Assembly: GCA_937926515.1 (NCBI GenBank)
Contig: CALAZZ010000131.1
Coordinates: 1 to 9,285, forward strand
Direction: 5' to 3'
Length of the DNA stretch: 9,285 nt
DNA from: an uncultured Bacteroidales bacterium
Lineage (GTDB): Bacteria > Bacteroidota > Bacteroidia > Bacteroidales > F082
The notes under the pieces were generated by a model that was not told the DNA's origin, searched no databases, and worked only from the letters and a program-made list of their open reading frames with translations. Made by a program: the position numbers and the translations under genes. Each line of letters starts with the position of its first letter. The first letter of the stretch is position 1. This document shows positions 1 to 5,962 of this stretch, piece by piece.

Positions 1-1
1 A

Positions 2-91
2 AAGAGAAAATTTGGGCTGGTAAAACGTATTAAAAAACAAATCGATAAATTTGGGCTGACCAACGAAGAACTTGGAATCACATCATCTTGA
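2..91 (+). CDS. Possible 3' end of an upstream coding region (partial)
   Basis: A reading frame is open from the window edge to a TGA at 89-91, giving about 29 residues ending in DKFGLTNEELGITSS. The fragment is basic and repeats the tetrapeptide KFGL, because a 12-bp direct repeat (aaatttgggctg) occurs at 8-19 and 47-58. The stretch IKKQIDKFGLTNEELGI is loosely reminiscent of the helical N-terminal part of H-NS-like proteins, but the DNA-binding tail of that family is not seen before the stop. It could equally be the C-terminus of an unrelated gene or a chance open frame. Positions 92-211 hold no convincing gene. Confidence 0.2.
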   Translation, partial: KRKFGLVKRIKKQIDKFGLTNEELGITSS

Positions 92-211
92 AATATAATG
101 GATTACAAAAACGTTAGTCAGAATGCTAAAAGACAGTAGAGTCCAGAAACTACTTAAAAAAACGGGGCGAACCAGAAAAGCCATACGAGTATGATTTTTA
201 ATTGAAATAGA

Positions 212-1267
212 ATGAACACAAGAAACAAAATTGCAAGTGTTTTCATGGTATTGTGCTTGATAATAAGCTACAGTATAGAATCAAAAGCATGCACAAGAGT
301 GGTGTACAAAGGACCTAATAACACGGTTTTAACAGGAAGGACTATGGATTTTTCCATAGAAATACCTGCCAATCAATGGATATTTCCCCGTGGAATTAAA
401 CGTAATGGAGAAGTTGGTAAAAACTCCATTGAATGGGTTTCCAAATATGGTAGTATTGGTGTGAGCACATGGGACATCGCCATTGCCGATGGGATGAATG
501 AAAAAGGTGTAGTAGCCAACTTGCTTTGGTTGGTTGAATCTGAATACCCAGCTTTCAATAAAGAGGGTGACAACAAAGGAATGGCCATTTCACTATGGGC
601 TCAATACGTTTTAGACAATTTCGCAACTGTTGCTGAAGCCGTTGACGAATTAAGTAAAGAATCATTCGCAATAGTTTCTGATTTTATCCCCGGCACTGAC
701 AAATTCACCACAGTGCATTTATCCATTTCGGATGCCACTGGCGACAATGCCATTCTTGAATACATCAATGGCAAATTGGTGATACACCACGACCCTTCAT
801 ACACAGTGATGACCAATGACCCACCATATGAACAACAATTAGCTATAACTAAATATTGGCAAAATATTCCGGGTAAAACATTTCTTCCGGGTTCAGTAAC
901 TGCACCAGACCGTTTCGTAAGAGCCTCATTTTTTATAAATGCCATACCGCAAACTGATAATACAAGAGTGGCTGTAGCAGGGGTTTTTAGTGTGATTAGA
1001 AATGTATCAGTACCATATGGTTTCGAAATTGAAGGATTCCCAAATTTATCCACAACACGTTGGCGCTGTGTTGCAGACCAAAAAGAATTGGTGTATTACT
1101 TTGAAACGGCACTTACGCCAAATACATTTTGGGTTGACCTTAAAAAAATTGATTTCAGTGAAATAGCGGGTGTCCGAAAATTGGATTTGTCAGAAAATAA
1201 AACCTATGCAGGCGAAGTTTCAGCAGAATTTATAAAATCTAAACCACTTCAATTTTTGGGATTATGA
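212..1267 (+). CDS. Exported choloylglycine hydrolase family (linear amide C-N hydrolase) protein
   Basis: This 351-residue protein belongs to the Ntn-hydrolase family of bile salt hydrolases, penicillin V acylases and some acyl-homoserine-lactone acylases, which cleave linear amide bonds. Residues 1-26 form a signal peptide (basic start, hydrophobic core, SKA before the cut). Cleavage would expose Cys27, the expected N-terminal nucleophile, in the context CTRVVY. Other expected active-site residues are visible: Arg43 and Asp46 in TGRTMDFS, Asn202 in TNDPPYEQQ, and the Arg in APDRFVRAS (Arg234 or Arg237). Length and motif order fit the family. The protein should act in the periplasm or outside the cell. 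The true substrate (bile conjugate, penicillin V, N-acyl lactone or other N-acyl amide) cannot be read from sequence. The stop codon overlaps the ATG of a small downstream ORF (ATGA at 1264-1267), implying translational coupling. Start chosen because the signal peptide begins there. Confidence 0.93.
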   Translation: MNTRNKIASVFMVLCLIISYSIESKACTRVVYKGPNNTVLTGRTMDFSIEIPANQWIFPRGIKRNGEVGKNSIEWVSKYGSIGVSTWDIAIADGMNEKGVVANLLWLVESEYPAFNKEGDNKGMAISLWAQYVLDNFATVAEAVDELSKESFAIVSDFIPGTDKFTTVHLSISDATGDNAILEYINGKLVIHHDPSYTVMTNDPPYEQQLAITKYWQNIPGKTFLPGSVTAPDRFVRASFFINAIPQTDNTRVAVAGVFSVIRNVSVPYGFEIEGFPNLSTTRWRCVADQKELVYYFETALTPNTFWVDLKKIDFSEIAGVRKLDLSENKTYAGEVSAEFIKSKPLQFLGL

Positions 1268-1347
1268 GCCAAAGCTTGATTAAAAAATTTGAAGTCGGTG
1301 TATTCTATATTCTTTCAGCAATAATTGTGTTGTACAGCTATGCCTAA
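1264..1347 (+). pseudogene. Truncated start of a membrane protein, coupled to the amidase gene
   Basis: The ATG at 1264 overlaps the TGA of the preceding gene (ATGA). It opens a 27-residue frame with a short basic front (MSQSLIKKFE) followed by one hydrophobic segment (VGVFYILSAIIVLYSY). The TAA stop at 1345-1347 lies a few bases inside the 89-bp repeat that begins at 1340. The sequence thus looks like the beginning of an inner-membrane protein whose remainder was replaced when the repeat and the material behind it arrived. I do not recognise the family, and no continuation is visible farther along the window. A functional single-pass miniprotein is the alternative; the stop being supplied by repeat sequence favours truncation. 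Confidence 0.45.
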
Positions 1348-1428
1348 AACCCGGCATGAGGTCGTAAGGTCAATTTCAGCAGAGATGCTTATGGCCTGAA
1401 TGGGGTTTTTGCACGGGCTCACGTTGTG
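1340..1428. repeat. 89-bp hairpin-forming dispersed repeat, copy 1
   Basis: This module recurs at 2924-3012 with 83 of 89 bases identical by hand alignment. Similarity starts at atgcctaaaaccc and stops right after cacgttgtg. It can fold into one long imperfect hairpin: 1341-1352 with 1403-1413 (TGC-c-TAAAACCC against GGGTTTTTGCA, one bulge and one T-T mismatch), CAT 1355-1357 with ATG 1400-1402, AGGTCGTAAG 1359-1368 with CTTATGGCCT 1388-1397, and ATTTC 1373-1377 with GAGAT 1382-1386 around an AGCA loop. Two of the four differences from copy 2 inside the hairpin swap G-C for G-T pairs and keep the pairing. The tail ends in ACGTTGTG. Candidates are an integron attC-like site, a REP/RAYT-type element or a structured RNA; sequence alone does not decide. 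Confidence 0.85.
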
Positions 1429-1445
1429 CACAATACTGATCGACC

Positions 1446-1561
1446 TGTCAATTATCGAATGTATTTGACAATAAGCATGGTTGAATAGAATAATTTGACA
1501 GGAAAATGTTGTATTTGTCAATATTTGTGTATTTTTGACAAAAAGCAAAATAAATGTCAAA
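1446..1561. promoter_or_regulatory. Array of six TTGACA/TGTCAA half-sites upstream of the Fic gene (candidate operator)
   Basis: TTTGACA occurs at 1464-1470, 1494-1500 and 1534-1540. Its reverse complement TGTCAA(A/T) occurs at 1446-1452, 1516-1522 and 1555-1561. The forward copies start 30 and 40 bp apart and the reverse copies 70 and 39 bp apart, close to whole helical turns. They form three opposed pairs. The last pair is a clean inverted repeat, TTTGACA-N14-TGTCAAA, covering the likely -7 box and the ATG of the Fic gene. That placement suggests repression at the promoter and start codon. The binding protein is unknown; the winged-helix-like C-terminus of the Fic protein itself is a plausible candidate. 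Confidence 0.55.
1509..1537 (+). promoter_or_regulatory. Candidate Bacteroidota-type promoter of the Fic gene
   Basis: TATTTTTG at 1530-1537 matches the Bacteroidota -7 consensus TAnnTTTG exactly. A TTG at 1509-1511, 18 bp upstream, could serve as the -33 element. Transcription would begin about 10 nt before the ATG at 1554. The -7 box overlaps the TTTGACA half-site at 1534-1540. Assigned by consensus only. Confidence 0.4.
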
Positions 1562-2675
1562 TCCAATTGAACCTTACGATAGAAATAAGCCATATAACAG
1601 TTTGCCTCTTCTTCCACCAGATGATGAAAAGGTTGAAACTAAAGAAGTTTATAAAGCCTTAAACAATGCAAACAAAGCCCTTGCTGAGCTAAAAGGAATT
1701 GCAAAAAAACTACCGAATCAATCAATGCTTGTGAATACCATTGCACTAAGAGAGGCAAAAGCAAGTACTGAGATTGAAAATATTTTTACAACTGACGATG
1801 AACTTTATAAAGCACTCACAATTAGTGAATACGGGCTGAAAGGAAATGCTAAGGAAGTTCTAAGGTATAGGCAAGCGCTTTGGAAAGGATTTAATAATAT
1901 TGTAAAAAATCAAGCCTTTACAATTGAAACTCTTATAGACATTTATCAAGAAATAAAGCAGGTTAATGATGGTATTAGACCTCCGCAAACTGAAACTGTA
2001 GTACTTAAAAGAGGAAGTGGAATACTGTCGGGTGAAGTAGTTTATACCCCACCAAGAGGAACTCAAGTTTTACAGCAGAAGTTAAATAATCTAATCGAAT
2101 ACATTAACGATGATTCAAAATATCCCTATGACCCATTACTGAAAATTGCAATTTCACATTATCAATTTGAAGCCATTCACCCGTTCAGAGATGGGAACGG
2201 AAGAGCAGGAAGGATTTTAAGCATTCTGCTAATGATTCAAAAGCAACTATTAGAAGTTCCAATCCTCTATTTAAGCGCATACATCATTAGAGAAAAAGAC
2301 GAATACTATGAACTTTTAAAAAATGTAACAACTCTCAGAAGTTGGAATCCCTGGATAATTTATATTCTCAGAGCCATTGAGGAAACATCAAAATATACAA
2401 TTAGCAAGATTGAAGAAATTGACAGGCTGTTTTCAAGAACCACTGCATTGGTTAATGAAAAGAGCTTGTCAATAAGAAAAGAATTCATTGAGAAACTTTT
2501 TGAACAGCCCTATATAAGTCCGAAGAAATTGTTAGATAAGAATGTCAAGAGCCTGAATACAGCTAAGAAATATCTTAAACAACTTGAAGAAATAGGTATT
2601 CTAATTCCTGAAAAAATTGGAAAAGAAATAATTTATTTGAATATTGACCTGTACAACATTTTATCTGAATCTTAA
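1554..2675 (+). CDS. Fic-domain AMPylase (adenylyltransferase), class II, with C-terminal winged-helix-like domain
   Basis: The 373-residue protein carries the Fic core motif HPFRDGNGRAGR at 209-220, matching HxFx(D/E)GNGRxxR. His209 is the expected catalytic base; Asp213, Asn215, Arg217 and Arg220 fit the metal and nucleotide site. The flap VVYTPPRGT lies at 162-170. An N-terminal inhibitory helix is present with S71-xxx-E75-N76 (STEIEN), making this a class II, self-inhibited Fic protein. Family members transfer AMP from ATP to hydroxyl side chains of target proteins or themselves. From memory, length and layout closely resemble the Shewanella protein SoFic, including the LPPLP-like front, PILYLS and the FEQPY...YLKQLEEIGIL tail. 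The region around 315-365 looks like a winged helix (TAKKYLKQLEEIGIL). The cellular target is unknown, and no separate antitoxin gene is adjacent. The gene lies between two copies of the 89-bp repeat and looks more A/T-rich than the genes downstream. Confidence 0.95.
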   Translation: MSNPIEPYDRNKPYNSLPLLPPDDEKVETKEVYKALNNANKALAELKGIAKKLPNQSMLVNTIALREAKASTEIENIFTTDDELYKALTISEYGLKGNAKEVLRYRQALWKGFNNIVKNQAFTIETLIDIYQEIKQVNDGIRPPQTETVVLKRGSGILSGEVVYTPPRGTQVLQQKLNNLIEYINDDSKYPYDPLLKIAISHYQFEAIHPFRDGNGRAGRILSILLMIQKQLLEVPILYLSAYIIREKDEYYELLKNVTTLRSWNPWIIYILRAIEETSKYTISKIEEIDRLFSRTTALVNEKSLSIRKEFIEKLFEQPYISPKKLLDKNVKSLNTAKKYLKQLEEIGILIPEKIGKEIIYLNIDLYNILSES

Positions 2676-2923
2676 AATAAGTACTGTGCACAAAAAATAG
2701 GACTCTGAGCGGTCCTCCGGCTGGCGGATTGAACTACATTCCTGCAAAGCTTGATGCCCTGCAACCACCCGGTAATAAGCTATGCCCTTAACGACTGTTG
2801 CTGTTTGCCATGCTGGTTTTTTATTTGAAAGAACGCTGTCGGTGCCACGCCCGGGAATTTCCCGGTCTGCCGTTTCGAGGATTTAAGTATTTTTACATCA
2901 GAAAACCATACACCGGATGAGGG
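2676..2923. other. Non-coding stretch between the Fic gene and the second 89-bp repeat
   Basis: No convincing reading frame is present on either strand. Small structures are visible: TCCG/CGGA (2716-2719 with 2725-2728) around gctgg, and a 15-bp inverted repeat CCGGGAA-t-TTCCCGG at 2851-2865. The motif TGTGCACAA at 2685-2693, just after the Fic stop, also occurs at 1425-1433 at the end of repeat copy 1. The stretch is visibly richer in G+C than the Fic gene. Neither structure is followed by a T run, so I do not call a terminator. With the second repeat and its leader, the gene-free interval runs from 2676 to 3054. Confidence 0.5.
2851..2865. repeat. Perfect 7-bp inverted repeat with 1-bp centre
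   Basis: CCGGGAA and TTCCCGG flank a single T. The spacing is too tight for a good RNA hairpin, so a dimeric protein-binding site is more likely than a terminator. No partner or function can be inferred. Confidence 0.4.
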
Positions 2924-3012
2924 ATGCCTAAAACCCGGCATGAGGCCTTAAGATCAATCTCAGCAGAGATGCTTATGGCCTGAATGGGGTTTTTGCACGG
3001 ACTCCCGTTGTG
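2924..3012. repeat. 89-bp hairpin-forming dispersed repeat, copy 2
   Basis: This is the second copy of the module at 1340-1428, in the same orientation and exactly 1584 bp farther on. Pairing is again available: 2925-2936 with 2987-2997, AGGCCTTAAG 2943-2952 with CTTATGGCCT 2972-2981 (one T-T mismatch), and ATCTC 2957-2961 with GAGAT 2966-2970 around AGCA. Six bases differ from copy 1. Similarity again ends after CGTTGTG, where the flanks diverge (gggggc here, cacaat in copy 1). The next gene starts 42 bp downstream. Confidence 0.85.
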
Positions 3013-3054
3013 GGGGCTTTTGATTGATTTTGTGCATTATAATAACTTATATAA

Positions 3055-3483
3055 ATGATAAATATTAAGAGAATTCTGATTTTGTCATTAACAATTCTGA
3101 CAATCGGTCTGAGCTGCAACAAAGAATGCAATGATTGCCTGGAACTAACAACAAAAAGCATCAGGTACATTGATTCCAATGGAACAAATCTTTTATATGG
3201 AAGCCAAGCGATTTATAATCCGGATAGTATAATAATCAAGGCTGAAAATAACATTAATATTAGTGTGTGGAAACAAGAGGACATTGGGACTATCATGTTT
3301 AATCTCGAGGAGAATTATACTACTTATCACATGATTTTATTAGATACATTGATTGATGCCTTGGAATTTGAATTGGCTGAAAGAAAAAGTACATCATGTT
3401 GTGGAAATGTAACTTATTCGACGAAAACCTTATTAAACGGATTAGAAATAGAAAATGATGATTTAATAGTTATTACTCGCTAG
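3055..3483 (+). CDS. Small lipoprotein of unknown function
   Basis: The 142-residue product begins with a basic then hydrophobic segment (residues 1-20) ending at Cys21 in GLSCNKE. This fits a Bacteroidota lipoprotein signal, although the lipobox is loose (Leu at -2 rather than -3). The mature protein would be anchored in the inner or outer membrane. The Lys-Glu pair just after the cysteine is weakly like the export signal of surface lipoproteins in this phylum. The mature part has extra cysteines at 25 and 28 (CNKECNDC) and an adjacent pair in STSCCGN near residue 115, which could form disulfides or bind metal. Predicted composition is mainly strand-forming (LLYGSQAIYNPDSIIIKAENNINISVW is split by charged turns). 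I do not recognise the family. It follows the second 89-bp repeat directly and could be the cargo of a second cassette. Confidence 0.7.
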   Translation: MINIKRILILSLTILTIGLSCNKECNDCLELTTKSIRYIDSNGTNLLYGSQAIYNPDSIIIKAENNINISVWKQEDIGTIMFNLEENYTTYHMILLDTLIDALEFELAERKSTSCCGNVTYSTKTLLNGLEIENDDLIVITR

Positions 3484-3737
3484 GAAAACGCAGCACAACA
3501 GCAAATCATAGCCGATAGATGCATATGTGCTATCAAGGCAAATCAGTAGAAATAAAAACATAAGAAAAAAAATAAACAATATCCATGAGAACGGCCACGG
3601 GCCATATTTGCGACCAGTTACATTTTATTGCACAATACCATACAAAATAAATCACGGGGAAACCCTGAAAATCCTCGCATAAAGCAAAAAGAGTAAGGCG
3701 GGAAAGCTGAAAACGTGAGAGTAAGCATTGAATCATT
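3484..3737. other. Non-coding intergenic region
   Basis: This region separates the small lipoprotein gene from the OmpA-like gene. It is A-rich and contains one small hairpin (GATA...TATC, 3514-3534). No third copy of the 89-bp repeat is visible here. GCACAAC at 3493-3499 is the reverse complement of GTTGTGC, the end of repeat copy 1, but nothing else of the repeat accompanies it. No exact TAnnTTTG box was found, so I cannot place the promoter of the downstream gene. Confidence 0.4.
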
Positions 3738-4832
3738 ATGAGAAAAAGCAGTTTGTTAGTGGCTATGATGCTGCTGTTTGGCAGTGTAGGTTCGGGAAGT
3801 TTATTTGCCCAAGGTCAACCCACACTTGACTGGTCAAAGTTTGATTTTGTGCCCGGTGATGAAATAATTTTTGATGACACCCAGGAAGGTGAACGCAATG
3901 GCGAATTTCCAAGCAGGTGGGATTTGACAAATGGAAGTGTCGAAAATGCCGTTTTAGATGGTGAAAACGTGATCATGTTTATAAAAACAAATAGCAATAG
4001 TTCTGGGGGTATTGTCCCTATGATGACCAACGGATATGACGATTATTTGCCGGACGAATTTACCGTTGAGTTTGACGCCTACTTTGATGATCACAACCGG
4101 ACTTATCGTGTCTTATTTTATGATGGCAAAAATCAGAATAGCCTAAATAGAAGCGTCAACCCGGGAAGCAATAACAGGGTTGACAGGATTAAGATAACCC
4201 AAAATTCAGTTAGCTATGGAACCACCACTGCTCACTATCCGGGGTTTGGAGACAATTCCAAAGAGGACGCTTCGCACTCAAAGCCAGGCTGGAGGCGCGT
4301 TTCAATTTCATTCAATCTAAGAGCTCTGAAAATTTACCTTGATGACGCACGGGTGCTTAACATACCCAATATGAGCTATAATCCGCTCGGGCTTACCTTT
4401 GCATACCACAATCCTACAGGGGGTCATTTAGGTTATATCAAGAACATCAAGGTTGCCAAAGGTGCTGTCCCGCTTTATGATAAGATGCTCACAGATGGTA
4501 AAATTGTAACCACAGGCATTCGTTTTGACGTCAACCAAGCTACATTAAGGCCTGAGAGCTTTGGGGTGATCAATGAAATTGTAAACCTGATGAAAGAAAA
4601 CACATCCCTTAACTTCAGTGTAGAAGGCCACACCGACAGTGACGGAAGTGATAGCCATAACCAAACCCTTTCCGAAGCCAGGGCAAAGGCAGTAAAGGAC
4701 AAAATGATCAACATGGGTGTATCTCCATCCCGGCTCAAGTCAGTCGGCCATGGCCAGTCGATACCTATTGCGGACAACGACACACCCGAAGGAAAATCAC
4801 ATAACAGACGAGTTGAGTTTGTTAAGTTTTGA
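3738..4832 (+). CDS. OmpA-family outer-membrane or periplasmic peptidoglycan-binding protein with lectin-like N-terminal domain
   Basis: This 364-residue protein has a signal peptide (1-24, ending SLFAQ). The middle part, about 35-245, resembles a jelly-roll or concanavalin-like domain (strand pattern around FTVEFDAYFDD, YRVLFYDG, WRRVSISFN and ALKIYLDDARVL). The C-terminal OmpA domain spans about 255-364: GIRFDVNQATLRPES, then VEGHTDSDGSDSHNQTLSEARA, read here in two parts (VEGHTDSDG; NQTLSEARA), then SVGHGQ and NRRVEF. Asp300 and Arg315 match the two residues that hold diaminopimelate in E. coli OmpA (Asp271, Arg286), so binding to peptidoglycan is likely. This domain pair is common in Bacteroidota and presumably links the envelope to the cell wall while the front domain binds a glycan or protein. 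There is no N-terminal beta-barrel. The ligand of the front domain is unknown. Confidence 0.9.
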   Translation: MRKSSLLVAMMLLFGSVGSGSLFAQGQPTLDWSKFDFVPGDEIIFDDTQEGERNGEFPSRWDLTNGSVENAVLDGENVIMFIKTNSNSSGGIVPMMTNGYDDYLPDEFTVEFDAYFDDHNRTYRVLFYDGKNQNSLNRSVNPGSNNRVDRIKITQNSVSYGTTTAHYPGFGDNSKEDASHSKPGWRRVSISFNLRALKIYLDDARVLNIPNMSYNPLGLTFAYHNPTGGHLGYIKNIKVAKGAVPLYDKMLTDGKIVTTGIRFDVNQATLRPESFGVINEIVNLMKENTSLNFSVEGHTDSDGSDSHNQTLSEARAKAVKDKMINMGVSPSRLKSVGHGQSIPIADNDTPEGKSHNRRVEFVKF

Positions 4833-4844
4833 ACTTGCAAGATC

Positions 4845-4937
4845 ATGAAACCTTCAATTATTGCTCTATTTGCAATCCCCACTGTAGCACAGGCGCAGGG
4901 TTATAACAACTGGCCTCCGTTTGAGATACACCACTAA
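4845..4937 (+). pseudogene. Remnant of a secreted-protein gene (signal peptide plus about 12 residues)
   Basis: The 30-codon frame starts 12 bp after the OmpA-like gene. It encodes a good signal peptide (MKPSIIALFAIPTVAQA then QGYNNWPPFEIHH) and stops at TAA. A signal peptide followed by only a dozen residues suggests that a longer exported protein was cut short by deletion. The frame after the stop quickly meets further stops, so the body of the gene is gone. A tiny secreted peptide is the other reading. The family is not recognisable from what remains. Confidence 0.4.
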
Positions 4938-4963
4938 TAAAAACAGAATAAAACTTAATAATA

Positions 4964-5962
4964 ATGAATATTAAACATAAAAGACTTGGAAGACACGGAG
5001 TTCTAGTGAGTAACATTTGTCTTGGAACAATGAACTTTGGGTGGCATACGAGCGAGAAAGAAAGCTTTAAAATCATGGATCGTGCATTGGAACTGGGCAT
5101 CAATTTTTTCGATACAGCTGATGTTTATGGTTGGTCAGTGGAACATGGTTATACAGAAGAAATTATTGGACGATGGCTTGCTCAGGGTGGTGGACGCAGG
5201 GATGCTGTGGTATTGGCAACAAAAGTCTACAATCCTGTGGATCGCAAGGCAAACTTGCCTGAAGTCAATGCTGACGGGCGAAGCCTTAGTGCCTATAAAA
5301 TAAGAAAGCATTGTGAAGGCAGCTTAAGGCGACTGCAAACCGAATGGATTGATATATACCAGATGCATCATATTGACCATGATTGTCCATGGGATGAAAC
5401 ATGGCAAAGTTTTGATGCATTAATAAAACAAGGAAAAGTAGTGTATGTGGGTTCCAGTAATTTTGCTGGCTGGGATATTGCAACTGCATGCCAGGAAGCA
5501 TCAAAGCGAGGTATATTGGGATTGGTGAGCGAACAAAGCATATACAATCTTGATAATCGCATGGTTGAGCTTGAAGTGATTCCGGCTTGCAGACATTATG
5601 GTTTAGGGTTCATACCCTGGAGCCCACTGGCAGGAGGACTTCTGGGTGGATCACTTAAGAAATACAAGGATGGAAGGCGTAATGAAGAGAGCACCCTAAA
5701 GCAAGTGCAGAAAAAATACAATCAACTTGAGCAATACGAGACACTATGTAAAAAAATTGGTCATCCACCTGCCGAGATCGCTTTGGCATGGTTACTTCAT
5801 AATCCAATCGTAACAGCACCAATTGTGGGACCACGAAACATTGAACAGTTGGAAAGTGCAGTGCGGGCTGCAAATATTCAACTGGATGAAGAAACACTTG
5901 AAAAGCTGGATGAAATATTCCCCGGCCCCGGTGGTGAAGCTCCCACGGCATATGCATGGTAG
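4964..5962 (+). CDS. Aldo/keto reductase (NAD(P)H-dependent)
   Basis: This 332-residue (beta/alpha)8-barrel oxidoreductase reduces carbonyl groups of sugars or other aldehydes and ketones, or works in reverse, using NAD(P)H. The catalytic tetrad is complete: Asp50 (NFFDTADVYG), Tyr55, Lys87 (VLATKVY) and His135 (YQMHHID). Cofactor-binding segments include GSSNFAGW (163-170), PWSPLAGGLLG (218-228) and GPRNIEQLESA (289-299). The protein has no signal peptide and should be cytoplasmic. Length is normal for the YghZ/YajO-like part of the superfamily. The ATG at 4964 directly precedes the conserved start KRLGRHGVLVSNICLGTM. The lactonase-like gene follows after 58 bp with no terminator visible, so the two are probably co-transcribed. 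Exact substrate not determinable. Confidence 0.95.
   Translation: MNIKHKRLGRHGVLVSNICLGTMNFGWHTSEKESFKIMDRALELGINFFDTADVYGWSVEHGYTEEIIGRWLAQGGGRRDAVVLATKVYNPVDRKANLPEVNADGRSLSAYKIRKHCEGSLRRLQTEWIDIYQMHHIDHDCPWDETWQSFDALIKQGKVVYVGSSNFAGWDIATACQEASKRGILGLVSEQSIYNLDNRMVELEVIPACRHYGLGFIPWSPLAGGLLGGSLKKYKDGRRNEESTLKQVQKKYNQLEQYETLCKKIGHPPAEIALAWLLHNPIVTAPIVGPRNIEQLESAVRAANIQLDEETLEKLDEIFPGPGGEAPTAYAW

Noticed and set aside
1340..1428. Calling the 89-bp repeat a genuine integron attC site
   Set aside because: The 3' tail GTTGTG matches the core only in part, no complementary 5' core lies upstream of either copy, and no integron integrase is in the window. It is reported as a repeat with attC-like behaviour as one hypothesis.
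1340..1428. Calling the hairpin a simple rho-independent terminator
   Set aside because: There is a TTTTT run, but it is part of the 3' stem rather than following it, and the near-identical second copy indicates a mobile or selected module.
1315..1617. A 100-codon frame on the minus strand across the first repeat and the start of the Fic gene
   Set aside because: It runs through the hairpin repeat, the operator array and the Fic start, and its product shows no domain-like pattern. The plus-strand features explain the region better.
2716..2728. Small G+C-rich stem TCCG-gctgg-CGGA as a terminator
   Set aside because: The stem is only four base pairs and no T run follows.
2973..3179. A 68-codon minus-strand frame overlapping the second repeat and the lipoprotein start
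   Set aside because: It is antisense to the repeat and the lipoprotein signal peptide, and looks like a by-product of their composition.
3533..3736. A 67-codon minus-strand frame filling the gap before the OmpA-like gene
   Set aside because: The product is rich in aromatic and cysteine residues with no signal peptide or motif, and no promoter or neighbour supports it. It is likely a chance frame.
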